From assembly GCA_036273855.1 (NCBI GenBank), contig DASUGU010000054.1, positions 1-64,000 of the forward strand: 64,000 bases of DNA. The letters are read 5' to 3'. The notes under the pieces are model-generated. The model was not told where the DNA came from. It saw nothing but the letters and a program-made list of their open reading frames with translations, and ran no database searches. Shown here in pieces: positions 7,737 through 16,528 of the stretch. A program made the position numbers and the translations under genes. The stretch is from DATEPR01 sp036273855. GTDB lineage: Bacteria > Actinomycetota > Actinomycetes > Mycobacteriales > Pseudonocardiaceae. Within the stretch, counting starts at the first letter, position 1. Each line of letters opens with the position of its first letter.

Positions 7737-10313
7737 GTGTCGATGAGCGCGTCCAAGCCGCCGAACCCACCGCAGCAGGCTGCGTTACAGCCGCCCGGAC
7801 GCGGACGCCGCGCCCCCCAGGCTGCGCATCGCCGCACCGGGCTTCGCTCGTGGTGGTCAGCACTGGTCCAATGGCGCAATTGGCGGCTGCCGGTCAAGGT
7901 CGCCATCGTGATCACGGTGCCGGCCATCGCGGCGGCGGTGCTGTTCGCCAACCAGATCCGCGGTGACATAGGTAGCGCGAACTCGTTCTCGCGCACCGAG
8001 CGGCTGGTCCAACTGCGGACCGAGATGATGCCGCTCACCACGGACCTGCAGACCGAGCGTGCCCTGGCGGTGCAGAAGGCGGGCTCCAAGACGCCCGTCA
8101 ACATGCCCGCCTACTTCGCGCTGAACGGCAAGGTCGACCGGGACGCGGACACCGTCATCACCCAGGGCCGCCAACTGCTCGACCCCACCACCGAACTGGG
8201 TGTGCGGTTCGAGGGCATGGTGGTCCAGCTGTCCGGCCTGGGTGGGCTCCATCAGGAGGCCCTGGCCAAGGACGCGGACCCGGTGGCCATCGCCGGCAAC
8301 TACAGCGACCTGATCTCCGTGGTGCTCGCGTTCGACCAGGCGCTGAGCACCAACCTCGGTGACCCCGCGGTCAGTGGTCCGGCGACCGGCCTGACCGACC
8401 TCGAGGTGGCCCAGGAGCAGGTCCGCGAACAGCAGGTCATCCTGACCCAGACGCTGCTCCGCGGCTCGCTGCTCACCACCGACCTGACCACGGTCAACGG
8501 CGCGGACGTCCTGCTGGACGACCACGTCAACGACTTCCAGGCAGTGTCGACACCCGCCCAGCTGGCGACGTTCGAGCAGTCGCCGATCACCACGTCACTG
8601 GCCGGCGTCGAGGGCCTGGGCCAGGTCGTGCTGTCCAACGGTGAGGTGCAGGCGGCCCTGGGCCTCACCCCGGCGACGTGGAACGCCGCCACCAACACGT
8701 CCGCCGACCAACTGGCCGCGCTGACCAAGTCGATCGCGGCCGACCTGCGCACCACGGCAGCGTCCCTGCACGACAACGCGGCCAACTCGGCGGCCATCGA
8801 GGCGATCATCCTGTTCGCCGTGCTGCTCATCGCCGGTGGCATCGGTGTGGTCATCGCCCGGAACCTGCTGCGCATGCTGGGCATCCTGCGGCGCACCGCA
8901 CTGGAGGTCGCCGAGCACCGGCTGCCCGACGCGGTGGCCAGCATCAACGCCGGCAACGTGGACGGTCTGGACATCGCCCCGGTGCCCGTGCACACCAATG
9001 AGGAACTGGGCCAGTTGGCCAGGGCGTTCGACGCGGTGCACGCGCAGGCGGTCCGGTCCGCGGTCGGCCAGGCCACCCTGCGGGCCAACCTGCGCAACAT
9101 CTTCATCAACCTGTCCCGGCGCAGCCAGAGCCTGGTGGAACGCCAGCTGCGCCTGATGGAGCGGTTGGAGCGCAACGAAGAGGACCCGCAGCAGTTGGCC
9201 AACCTGTTCCGGTTGGACCACCTGGCCACCCGCATGCGGCGCAACAACGAGAACCTGATGGTGCTCTCCGGCGACGACCCGGCCCGCCGGTCCGGCCATC
9301 CGCTGCCGCTGGCCGACGTGCTGCGTGCCGCCGTGTCCGAGATCGAGCAGTACCAACGGGTCGTGGTGCGGTCCACGCCGCAGGTCGACGTGCTCGGCTA
9401 CGCCTCCGGTGACCTCGTCCGCCTGGTCGCCGAGCTGCTGGACAACGCGACGTCGTTCTCCCCGCCGAAGACGCTGGTGCGCATCGGTGGCCAGATCTTC
9501 TCCGACAGCTCGGTGCGCATCGAGATCCGGGACGAGGGCATCGGCATGGCGGGCGCCGAACTGGCCGAGGCCAACGACCGCCTGACCACGGTCGACACCG
9601 AGGACGTGCCGGTGTCCCGGCAGATGGGTCTGTACGTGGTCGGCCGTCTCGCCAAGCGGCACAGCGTCTCGGTGTCGCTGCAGCGGATGCACGAGGGCGG
9701 CCTGCTCGCGGTCGTCGACGTGCCGGCCGAACTGGTCCGGCCCGGTACCGGCCCGATGCGGCCGGCCGTCGAGGCCCCGCCGGTCCGCGACGCCATCCCG
9801 GCGCCGACCAACGGGCACAACATGAACGGCCTGCTGCCCAGCTTCGACAGCCCGCCGCCGCCACCGGTCGCGGCACCGCCGGTCGCTCCGCCGACCAGAA
9901 CGATCACGCCGGTCACCACGTCGATGCCCAGGACGTCCGAACCGGAATGGGTGTCCTTCACCGGGATCAGCATCCCGGAACCGGGCGTCAGCCTGGCACC
10001 GACGAACTTCACCTGGTTCCACCCGAGGGACACCGACGAGGAGCCGGTGGCGCCGCCGACCGACTACACACCGGTCGGCCTGCCCAGGCGGGTGCCCCAC
10101 TCGCACGCACTACCCAGCACCGACGACCTGGCCAACGGCGACGGGAACGGCCTGCACCTGCCGCAGCCCAGCCAGGCCCGCGCACAGCAGAACGGATACG
10201 GCAGCAGGAACCCCAAGCGGGCGCGGGGCTTCCTCGATGACTACCAGGCCGGTATCCGACAGCAGCGACGACCGGATTCGGCAAGCGAGCACGGACCACG
10301 GGAGGCGCAGTGA
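7737..10313 (+). CDS. cvnA: Conservon sensor kinase-like protein CvnA
   Basis: 858-residue membrane sensor. A first helix (VKVAIVITVPAIAAAVLFAN) lies near 53-73, an extracytoplasmic nitrate/nitrite-sensing-type domain follows, and a second helix lies near 353-378 with a HAMP-like linker. The cytoplasmic part has a histidine-kinase ATPase fold: N box LVAELLDNATSFSPP (~561) and G1 box RDEGIGM (~597). From ~675 the tail is Pro-rich and low complexity. This is the layout of CvnA, first gene of actinobacterial conservons, membrane complexes thought to act like eukaryotic receptor-G-protein modules. GTG 7737 is used; ATG 7743 is equally possible. cvnB and cvnC follow. Confidence 0.9.
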   Translation: MSMSASKPPNPPQQAALQPPGRGRRAPQAAHRRTGLRSWWSALVQWRNWRLPVKVAIVITVPAIAAAVLFANQIRGDIGSANSFSRTERLVQLRTEMMPLTTDLQTERALAVQKAGSKTPVNMPAYFALNGKVDRDADTVITQGRQLLDPTTELGVRFEGMVVQLSGLGGLHQEALAKDADPVAIAGNYSDLISVVLAFDQALSTNLGDPAVSGPATGLTDLEVAQEQVREQQVILTQTLLRGSLLTTDLTTVNGADVLLDDHVNDFQAVSTPAQLATFEQSPITTSLAGVEGLGQVVLSNGEVQAALGLTPATWNAATNTSADQLAALTKSIAADLRTTAASLHDNAANSAAIEAIILFAVLLIAGGIGVVIARNLLRMLGILRRTALEVAEHRLPDAVASINAGNVDGLDIAPVPVHTNEELGQLARAFDAVHAQAVRSAVGQATLRANLRNIFINLSRRSQSLVERQLRLMERLERNEEDPQQLANLFRLDHLATRMRRNNENLMVLSGDDPARRSGHPLPLADVLRAAVSEIEQYQRVVVRSTPQVDVLGYASGDLVRLVAELLDNATSFSPPKTLVRIGGQIFSDSSVRIEIRDEGIGMAGAELAEANDRLTTVDTEDVPVSRQMGLYVVGRLAKRHSVSVSLQRMHEGGLLAVVDVPAELVRPGTGPMRPAVEAPPVRDAIPAPTNGHNMNGLLPSFDSPPPPPVAAPPVAPPTRTITPVTTSMPRTSEPEWVSFTGISIPEPGVSLAPTNFTWFHPRDTDEEPVAPPTDYTPVGLPRRVPHSHALPSTDDLANGDGNGLHLPQPSQARAQQNGYGSRNPKRARGFLDDYQAGIRQQRRPDSASEHGPREAQ

Positions 10314-10361
10314 CGCCGAGCAGCGGACACAGAGGCTTGGCCTCGGTCGAGGAGACCGTCG

Positions 10362-10805
10362 ATGACTGAGCAATCACGGCAGATCAACCAGTTCGGTTGG
10401 TTGATCGCGAACTTCACCGAGCAGGTCCCCGGTGTGGTGCACGCCGTCGTCGTGTCGGTGGACGGACTGCTGCTCGCGGCGTCGTCCCGGCTGCCCGCCG
10501 ACCGGGCGGACCAGCTCTCGTCGATCGCGTCCGGTGTCGTCGGACTCACGCAGGGCGCCGCCCGGTGCCTGGACGGCGGTGACGTGGTCCGGACCGTGGT
10601 GGAGATGGAGCGGGGTGTCCTCCTGCTGATGTCGGTGCGGGACGGGTCGTGTCTGGCGGTGCTCGCGTCGCCGGAGTCCAGCGTCGGTCAGGTGGCCTAC
10701 GAGATGACCGTCCTGGTCGACCAGGTCGGCCAGATCCTCACGCCGGAGCTGAGGGCGGAACTTCAGGTGCTGAAGCAGTCGTCAGCGGCCCGTCAACCCG
10801 CGTGA
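10362..10805 (+). CDS. cvnB: Roadblock/LC7-domain protein CvnB
   Basis: 147-residue Roadblock/LC7 protein. The segments FGWLIANFTEQVPGVVHAVV, SVDGLLLAASSRLPADRADQ and LASPESSVGQVAYEMTVLV follow the canonical family order, spanning nearly the whole chain. In conservons CvnB is thought to regulate the partner GTPase and bind CvnA. It starts 48 bp after cvnA, and its stop overlaps the start of cvnC as TGATG, so the genes are co-transcribed and probably coupled. Confidence 0.93.
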   Translation: MTEQSRQINQFGWLIANFTEQVPGVVHAVVVSVDGLLLAASSRLPADRADQLSSIASGVVGLTQGAARCLDGGDVVRTVVEMERGVLLLMSVRDGSCLAVLASPESSVGQVAYEMTVLVDQVGQILTPELRAELQVLKQSSAARQPA

Positions 10806-11359
10806 TGGTCATGACCAGCCGCCCGGATTCCCCACGACGCGACCGTGTCCCGCCGCCGGTCCCGCGTCCCGATGAGCCGTCCACGTACGGCGATTTACTC
10901 GACGGCCTACCCGTGGACCGCCGCCGCAGGGGTACCAGCCCGTCCGACCATCCGTCACATCCGCCCCTACCCCCGCCGGCCTGGACGCCGACACCGGACG
11001 AGCAGGACATGGACGACGCGGCTCCCGCCGCGGTCCGGCCGTACGCCTGGACCCGGGGACGGACGACGGCCAGGTACCGCTTCGAGATCGAAACCCTCCT
11101 GTCGACGACCCGTCGCTACGACGAGACCGACGACACCACCCCCAGCGAGTACCACGCCATCGCCAACCTCTGCCAGCAGCCCCGCTCGATCGCCGAGGTG
11201 GCCGCGCTGCTGACCCTGCCGCTGGGTGTGGCGAAGGTGTTGGCAGGGGACATGGCGATGGACGGGCTGCTCTCGGTCCACGACACGGCATCCGTGGACG
11301 GCGAGAGCCCCGATCTGGCCCTGATGGAACGCATTCTGTCCGGCCTGCGCCGGCTGTAG
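10805..11359 (+). CDS. cvnC: DUF742-domain protein CvnC
   Basis: 184 residues. The C-terminal ~120 residues match DUF742: RPYAWTRGRTTARYRFEIET, then YHAIANLCQQPRSIAEVAAL and VLAGDMAMDGLLSVHD, a winged-helix-like layout. The N-terminal ~65 residues are Pro/Arg/Asp-rich and longer than in typical CvnC proteins. ATG 10805 overlaps the cvnB stop by one base (TGATG); GTG 10802 and ATG 10811 are alternatives. A cvnD GTPase would normally come next, but the next gene is a convergent alpha-galactosidase 44 bp away, so this conservon is incomplete here. Confidence 0.88.
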   Translation: MVMTSRPDSPRRDRVPPPVPRPDEPSTYGDLLDGLPVDRRRRGTSPSDHPSHPPLPPPAWTPTPDEQDMDDAAPAAVRPYAWTRGRTTARYRFEIETLLSTTRRYDETDDTTPSEYHAIANLCQQPRSIAEVAALLTLPLGVAKVLAGDMAMDGLLSVHDTASVDGESPDLALMERILSGLRRL

Positions 11360-11370
11360 CCCGACGGCGA

Positions 11371-11398
11371 GCCGCTCCTCCCACGGCGGGGGAGCGGC
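11371..11398. terminator. Bidirectional hairpin between cvnC and the GH36 gene
   Basis: GCCGCTCCTCC (11371-11381) pairs with GGGGGAGCGGC (11388-11398) around a six-base loop, an 11-bp stem with one G-T pair. It sits between two converging stop codons (11359 and 11404), so it can end transcription in both directions. No U-run follows, as is common in high-GC actinobacteria. Confidence 0.75.
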
Positions 11399-11403
11399 AC
11401 CCG

Positions 11404-13425
11404 TCAGACCCGCCGCAGCCTGATCAGCGCACTGACCTGGTCGCCGCGCGGCAGCCCGAGGTCGATCCCGACCTCGGTCAGAAATGCTCCACTGTAGACT
11501 GATTGCGAATCCTGGTACCGGGCAACGGGATTCAGCCCGGCCAGCCGGACCGGCGCACTCGGCGCTCCGTAGTGCTCGCCCACCCGCCACGCCAGCACGA
11601 CGACGTCGTCACCGCCCACGTACTCCACCACCGTCAGCGGGCCGCCCCAGACCAACCGGTACTGCGTGCCGCGCTGCACCACCGGGCGGATCTCCCGGTA
11701 CTCGCCCACCATCCGGGCGGCCAGCGCCAGGTCGTCGGTGGACCAGCGGGTCAGGTCGCCGCCGATGCCCAGCGCGCCCGCCATGGCCGAGTGGAAGCGG
11801 AACTCCAGCGGCGTCGTCCGGCCGGTGGTCGGGTTCGGGCAGTCGGTCACCCACGCGGCCATCGTCTGCGCCGGATACACCTGGCTGAAGCCGTGCTGGA
11901 TGGCCAGCCGGTCCACCGCGTCCGTGTTGTCCGACGTCCACACCTGGTCGGTGTGGACTAGCACGCCGATGTCGGTCCGCCCGCCGCCACTGGCGCACGA
12001 CTCGATGCGCAACGTCGGGTGGGCCGCGCGCAGCCGCGCCATGATCCGGTAGACCGCGCGGACGTGGTCCACCCACACCCGATCACCGGGCCCCGCCTCG
12101 GTGAACGGCCGGTTGCAGTCCCACTTCAGGTAGTCGATGTCGTGGTCGCCGACCAGCGCGGTGAGCCAGGTGAACGCCCACTCGGCCACCTCGGCGCGGC
12201 CCAGGTCGAGCACCAACTGGTTGCGCACCTCGGTCCGGCGCCGGTCGGCCTGGTGCACCACCCAGTCCGGGTGCGCGCGGTACAGGTCGCTGTCCGGGTT
12301 GACCATCTCCGGCTCGACCCACAGCCCGAACAGCATGCCCAACCCGTGCACGTGCTCGACCAGCGGCCGCAGCCCGTCCGGGAACGCGCCCGGGTACGGC
12401 GTCCAGTCGCCGAGACCGGCGTGGTCGTCCCGCCGGGTGCCGAACCATCCGTCGTCCATCACGAACAGTTCGACGCCGACCCGCGCGGCGATCGACGCCA
12501 ACTCCCGCTGACCGGCGTCGTCGACGGCGAAACCCGTTGCCTCCCAGGAGTTGTACAGCACCGGCCGCGGCTCGTCCGGGCACGGCAGCACGTGCCGCCG
12601 GACGAACGCGTGCCACGCCCGGCTGGCCGCGCCGAACCCGCCCCGGCTGAAGCAGCCCGCGAACACCGGCGTGGTCAGCGACTCGCCATCGGCCAGCGAC
12701 CACACCAGGCCCTCGTGGCCGAACCCGCCGGTCCAGCCCGCGTGGCCGTCCGGTTCCCGGTGCAGCGTGATCCGCCAACTGCCGCTCCACGCCAGCGCAC
12801 CCGACCACACGTCACCGTGGTCCTCACCGGCCGACCCGTCGTCCACCATCAGCCACGGCGAGGTGAACCCGTTGGTGCCGCGCCTGCTGGTGAACACCGT
12901 CTCGGCGACCGGCACCTCGGTCCGCCGGACCTGGTGCTCGCCACTCCACCCGCCGACCGCGTGGCTCACCCGCCAGCCGGGCAGCGCGGGCCGTGTCCAC
13001 CGTGCGGAATCCAGGCGCAGCAAGGAGATCGGCTCGCTGCCGGTGTTGGTGACGGTGCTCCAGCGCTCGATCACGTCGCTGTCGTCGTGGATCCGGTAGT
13101 GCAGGGTCACGTGCAGCGGGTGGTGCCGCTCGGCGAGGTGGACGGCCAGTGTGTCGCCGTCGATCTCGTGACCGTCGTAGCGCCACTCCACGGCCGACGT
13201 GCCGTCGGCGAACCGCACGATCATCGACGGCGGCCCGAACCGCGCACCGCCCTCGACGGCCAGCTCCTCGCCGCGACCCGGCAGGCCGGTCACGTCCGCC
13301 AGGCCCAGCGGCGCACCCCAGTGGAGGTGTTCTGGCACGTCGTCGGCACCGATCCGCAGCGCGTAGGACGAATGGGGAGTTGCCAGCAGCCACAACCGTT
13401 CCGCTTCGGCGAACACGATCGACAT
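11404..13425 (-). CDS. GH36 alpha-galactosidase
   Basis: 673-residue glycoside hydrolase family 36 enzyme that would release terminal alpha-1,6-galactose from raffinose-type oligosaccharides or galactomannan fragments. Its order is an N-terminal beta-sandwich, then the TIM barrel with LFGLWVEPEMVNPDSDL, YLKWDCNRPF (nucleophile Asp ~434), RIESCASGGGRTD and QVWTSDNTDAVDRL (acid/base Asp ~500), then a C-terminal beta domain. No signal peptide, so it is cytoplasmic. I chose ATG 13425 (MSIVFAEAERLW); the frame extends to 13473 but that part lacks similarity and overlaps the upstream terminator region. No transporter is adjacent. Confidence 0.92.
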   Translation of the reverse strand: MSIVFAEAERLWLLATPHSSYALRIGADDVPEHLHWGAPLGLADVTGLPGRGEELAVEGGARFGPPSMIVRFADGTSAVEWRYDGHEIDGDTLAVHLAERHHPLHVTLHYRIHDDSDVIERWSTVTNTGSEPISLLRLDSARWTRPALPGWRVSHAVGGWSGEHQVRRTEVPVAETVFTSRRGTNGFTSPWLMVDDGSAGEDHGDVWSGALAWSGSWRITLHREPDGHAGWTGGFGHEGLVWSLADGESLTTPVFAGCFSRGGFGAASRAWHAFVRRHVLPCPDEPRPVLYNSWEATGFAVDDAGQRELASIAARVGVELFVMDDGWFGTRRDDHAGLGDWTPYPGAFPDGLRPLVEHVHGLGMLFGLWVEPEMVNPDSDLYRAHPDWVVHQADRRRTEVRNQLVLDLGRAEVAEWAFTWLTALVGDHDIDYLKWDCNRPFTEAGPGDRVWVDHVRAVYRIMARLRAAHPTLRIESCASGGGRTDIGVLVHTDQVWTSDNTDAVDRLAIQHGFSQVYPAQTMAAWVTDCPNPTTGRTTPLEFRFHSAMAGALGIGGDLTRWSTDDLALAARMVGEYREIRPVVQRGTQYRLVWGGPLTVVEYVGGDDVVVLAWRVGEHYGAPSAPVRLAGLNPVARYQDSQSVYSGAFLTEVGIDLGLPRGDQVSALIRLRRV

Positions 13426-13476
13426 GGGCCCAGACGTTACTCCCGACCCGGGCGAACGCACCCTTTCCGGCAACGA

Positions 13477-13519
13477 CGAAACGGCCCGCCCGGACGGCGT
13501 CGTCCGGGCGAGCCGTTCG
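13477..13519 (-). terminator. Strong hairpin downstream of the chitinase gene
   Basis: CGAAACGGCCCGCCCGGACG (13477-13496) pairs with CGTCCGGGCGAGCCGTTCG (13501-13519) around a four-base loop, with one bulge or mismatch. It begins nine bases past the chitinase stop on the minus strand and lies upstream of the GH36 start, isolating the two genes. Confidence 0.85.
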
Positions 13520-13527
13520 TTGAACGG

Positions 13528-15291
13528 TCAGCTCAGGCTGATGTCGTCCGCGAAGACGTTGCCCTGGGCGAACCACCCGTGCACGAACACGGTGACCGTG
13601 CCGGACGCGCCGGTGGTGAACGGCACCGTCAACTGGGTGTAGCCGGCGGACGTGGTCCACGTGCTGGCGCTGGCCCCGCCGGACACCCCGATGAACGCGA
13701 AGTTGCCCTGCACCCACGCGGTCAACACATGGCTGGAGTTGGGCGCCAGCGTGACGGTCTGGTCCACCTCGCCGGTCTGGCTGTCGGTGGCGCTGATCAG
13801 CAGCGCGTGGGTGCCCGAGTGCACCGGCGTGCCGACCACGGCGTCACCCGGCTGGCCGGTCCACGGGGACAGGCTGCCGGACTCGAAGCCGGCGTTGGTC
13901 AGTAGACCACTGGGCGGCGGAGTGGTGGTGCCGCCGCCGGTGACGGTCAGCGTGTACGTCGACGTGCGCTGGCCGGACGTCGCCGACCCGCTCACGATGA
14001 TCGAGTACGTGCCCGCCGGTGTGGACGCCGACGTGGTCACCTTCAGCGTCGCCGAACCGCCCGCCGTCACCGACGCCGGGGTGAACGACACGGTCGCGCC
14101 GGTCGGGGCACCTGTCGCGGACAGGCTGACCGACTGGGCCGTACCGGAGGTCACCGCGGTGGCGACCGTGGCCGACGCCGAACCGCCCGGGGCCACCGAC
14201 GCGGCACCCGGCGACACCGAGACCGAGAAGTCGTTGGCCGGCGCGGTCGCCGTGCCACCGGAGAACGGTGCGAACGTGTGGCTGAACTGCCACGTCGTCT
14301 GGGAGATGCCGGAGCAGCTGTCCGACGCGCCGCTGCCCGGGCAACCGCCGTTGTCCCGCTGCAACGCCCAGAACGACAGCGACGAGATGCCCTTGGTCAC
14401 GGCCCAGTTCTCCACCGTCGTGGCGTCGGCGGTGGTGAACGTCTCGGCAGGACCGAAGTCGTCCACGCCCGGCATCTCGGTGACGCCGACCATCGACCAC
14501 AGCTGGCTCGTGGTCTTGCTCGGGAACAGTGACTGGAGTTGGCTCACCAGGCCGCTGGCCGCGGTCTCCGTGTCGTTGGCCATCTCGTGGGACGCGCCGT
14601 CGAAGTAGTCGAACGTCATGATGTTGACGATGTCGATGCGCGCGTTGTTGGTGACCGCGTTGCGCAGCACGTTGAGGCCACTGGCCGCGAGTCCGGTGGT
14701 CGTGGTGGGCAGCGTGTAGGAGAACTGGACGGTCCGGCCGTTGGCCGCGGCCCACGCCTCGACCTGGGCGATGGCCTTGTTCCGCCGGTCGATGCCCGCG
14801 GTGTTGGTCAGCGAGTTGTCCTCGGTGTCCAGGTCCAGCCTGGTCACGTTGTACGTGGTGATGACGTTCTCGTAGGCGGCCGCGATCGAGGCGACGTTGG
14901 TGCAGCTGTCGGCCAGTTCGGTGCCCGTGTCGTCGGCGGCGAAACCGCCGAAGGACGGGATCACGTCGCCGCCACCGGCCCGGATGGTGTTGATGTCGGC
15001 GCCGAAGGTCGACGAGGACACCGGCATCGAGGTGTCGCCGTTCCAGTCAGGAGTGCACGACCCGGCGCTGGGCGTCTGCAGGAACGCCATCGTCAGGAAC
15101 TTGTCACCGGACTGGCTGGAGAGTCCGGACAGGCTGTCGCCCGCGTAGGACTCGAAGTAGGGCGCGAACACGTGTGCGGGCAGAGTGGCGGCGGCGGCCG
15201 TGCCCTCGGTGGCCACCGTGACTCCGATCGCGGTGGCCAGCACGGTGGCAACCGCCACCGCGCCGGCCAGTACAGGTTTGGGTAACCGCAT
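13528..15291 (-). CDS. Secreted GH18 chitinase with Ig-like and C-terminal carbohydrate-binding-like domains
   Basis: 587 residues. A Sec signal peptide (MRLPKPVLAGAVAVATVLA, cleavage near TEGTAAAA-TLPAHVF) is followed by a GH18 barrel (~35-330) with the catalytic signature LDLDTEDN (general acid Glu ~156) and the later SFWALQRDNGGCPG segment. Next comes an Ig-like/PKD-type module (~350-440, SVSPGAASVAPGGSASATV), a Gly/Thr/Pro linker and a C-terminal beta-sandwich (LLTNAGFESGSLSPWTG) of the CBM4_9/NPCBM type. Bacterial chitinases of this build cleave beta-1,4-GlcNAc chains extracellularly. ATG 15291 has AGGAG seven bases upstream. The promoter carries a dre-like operator. Confidence 0.92.
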   Translation of the reverse strand: MRLPKPVLAGAVAVATVLATAIGVTVATEGTAAAATLPAHVFAPYFESYAGDSLSGLSSQSGDKFLTMAFLQTPSAGSCTPDWNGDTSMPVSSSTFGADINTIRAGGGDVIPSFGGFAADDTGTELADSCTNVASIAAAYENVITTYNVTRLDLDTEDNSLTNTAGIDRRNKAIAQVEAWAAANGRTVQFSYTLPTTTTGLAASGLNVLRNAVTNNARIDIVNIMTFDYFDGASHEMANDTETAASGLVSQLQSLFPSKTTSQLWSMVGVTEMPGVDDFGPAETFTTADATTVENWAVTKGISSLSFWALQRDNGGCPGSGASDSCSGISQTTWQFSHTFAPFSGGTATAPANDFSVSVSPGAASVAPGGSASATVATAVTSGTAQSVSLSATGAPTGATVSFTPASVTAGGSATLKVTTSASTPAGTYSIIVSGSATSGQRTSTYTLTVTGGGTTTPPPSGLLTNAGFESGSLSPWTGQPGDAVVGTPVHSGTHALLISATDSQTGEVDQTVTLAPNSSHVLTAWVQGNFAFIGVSGGASASTWTTSAGYTQLTVPFTTGASGTVTVFVHGWFAQGNVFADDISLS

Positions 15292-15524
15292 GGACGCTCC
15301 TGTGCAGGGTGATGTGACTTCGAGGGGGAGTGGAGGCGCCGGACGGACTGGCGATGCGGAATCGCTAGGACAGCGCGAGTCTTCGGCGTCGACGCACGAC
15401 ATCGCCCACTTCTGGTCGTCCCGACCGTCCGGCGGTCACGTCGCCGGAGTCGCGCATCCGCGCACTGTGGGTTCGGAGCCCGACGACGTGGCCGTCCTGT
15501 TCGCCTCCTGTCGAGGTAAATCCC

Positions 15525-15553
15525 AAATTGGACTAGACCATATCGTTTGTCAA
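15525..15553 (-). promoter_or_regulatory. Chitinase promoter with dre-like (DasR) operator in the spacer
   Basis: On the minus strand, a perfect -35 hexamer TTGACA (15553-15548) is followed by a 17-bp spacer and CAATTT (15530-15525) as -10. The plus-strand sequence TGGACTAGACCA (15529-15540) lies across spacer and -10 and differs by one base from the dre core TGGTCTAGACCA bound by DasR, the GntR repressor of chitin and GlcNAc genes in Streptomyces. It lies 68 bp before the AraC start as well, so both genes may be affected. The rest of 15292-15607 holds no gene. Confidence 0.65.
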
Positions 15554-15607
15554 GACCCGGACGTGGGTGACCTAGAATTGGTGAACCTCGTCGCGGAGGA
15601 GGCGCTC

Positions 15608-16474
15608 GTGGGTGAGCTGGGGCTGCTGGACACCAACGGCATCCTCCGCCTGCCGTGGGTCAAGCCCTTGCGGACCAGCGCCGGCCTGGGCTGGCGGGAT
15701 CTCTACGTGTCCACCCAGCACGAGCAGCCGTATCGGGCCGCGTTCGACCCGGCCCACACCCATCTACTGGTACTGCACCTGAACGGGCCGGTCACCGTGC
15801 GCCGCGGCCGCGCCGAACTGACCAGTTCGGAACTGGTACCGCCGGGCGGGCTGTTCCTGCACCCGGCCGGCCGGGAGCTCACGGTGGAACTGGGCGGGCG
15901 GCTCGACACCGTCCACGTCTACCTGGCCGACTCGGCACTCCAGGCCGCATGGGACGGTGACCGGCAGGTCGAACTCGCCGAGGAATTGGGCACCACCGAT
16001 CCGCTTATCGAGCAGCTGATCCTGGCGCTGGACGGGGTGATGCGGCGGTGGGAGCCGGCTGCGCGGACCTATGTGGACCATCTCGGTGGACTGCTTGCCG
16101 CTCACCTGATCCGGGGTCACAGCACTGGTAGCGCACTGCGGCAGGCGGGTGGACTGACCGATCGGGAGCTGGCCAGTGTGCGCGATCTGATGGCCAGTCG
16201 GTTGGCCGAGCCGTTGCCGTTGGCTGATCTTGCTGCTGTTACCGGATTGAGCGTCAGTCAGTTCACGCGGCGGTTCAAGGCGGCTACCGGGCAGACGCCG
16301 CATCGGTTCCTGGTTCGGTTGCGGGTCGAGGCGGCTGGTCGGCTGCTACGGGCTGGTGATCTGCCGATCGCTGAGGTGGCGGTGACCTGCGGGTTCTCTC
16401 ATCAGGAGCATCTGACCAGGGTGATGCGTGCTCAGTTGGGCACGACGCCTGCCGCGCTGCGCCGGGCGGGTTGA
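15608..16474 (+). CDS. AraC-family transcriptional regulator
   Basis: 288 residues. An N-terminal cupin-like sensing domain (1-~150; LLVLHLNGPVTVRRGRAEL, then GGLFLHPAGRELTVEL) precedes two AraC helix-turn-helix motifs (~190-285; LADLAAVTGLSVSQFTRRFK and IAEVAVTCGFSHQEHLTRVM). GTG 15608 is preceded by GGAGGAGG with six-base spacing, which decides the start over longer readings. It is divergent from the chitinase gene and might control it, though AraC proteins of this type have many targets. The second half of the gene uses unusually many T-ending codons compared with its first half and its neighbours. Confidence 0.88.
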   Translation: MGELGLLDTNGILRLPWVKPLRTSAGLGWRDLYVSTQHEQPYRAAFDPAHTHLLVLHLNGPVTVRRGRAELTSSELVPPGGLFLHPAGRELTVELGGRLDTVHVYLADSALQAAWDGDRQVELAEELGTTDPLIEQLILALDGVMRRWEPAARTYVDHLGGLLAAHLIRGHSTGSALRQAGGLTDRELASVRDLMASRLAEPLPLADLAAVTGLSVSQFTRRFKAATGQTPHRFLVRLRVEAAGRLLRAGDLPIAEVAVTCGFSHQEHLTRVMRAQLGTTPAALRRAG

Positions 16475-16528
16475 CGGGTTGGATCGCTGGGCGCGGTCCG
16501 GGGTTGACCGGCTGAGCCGCACCTGAGC

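Noticed and set aside
12019..13905. 628-codon plus-strand frame opposite GH36
   Set aside because: Antisense to intact alpha-galactosidase motifs; Arg/Pro/Val-rich with no domain.
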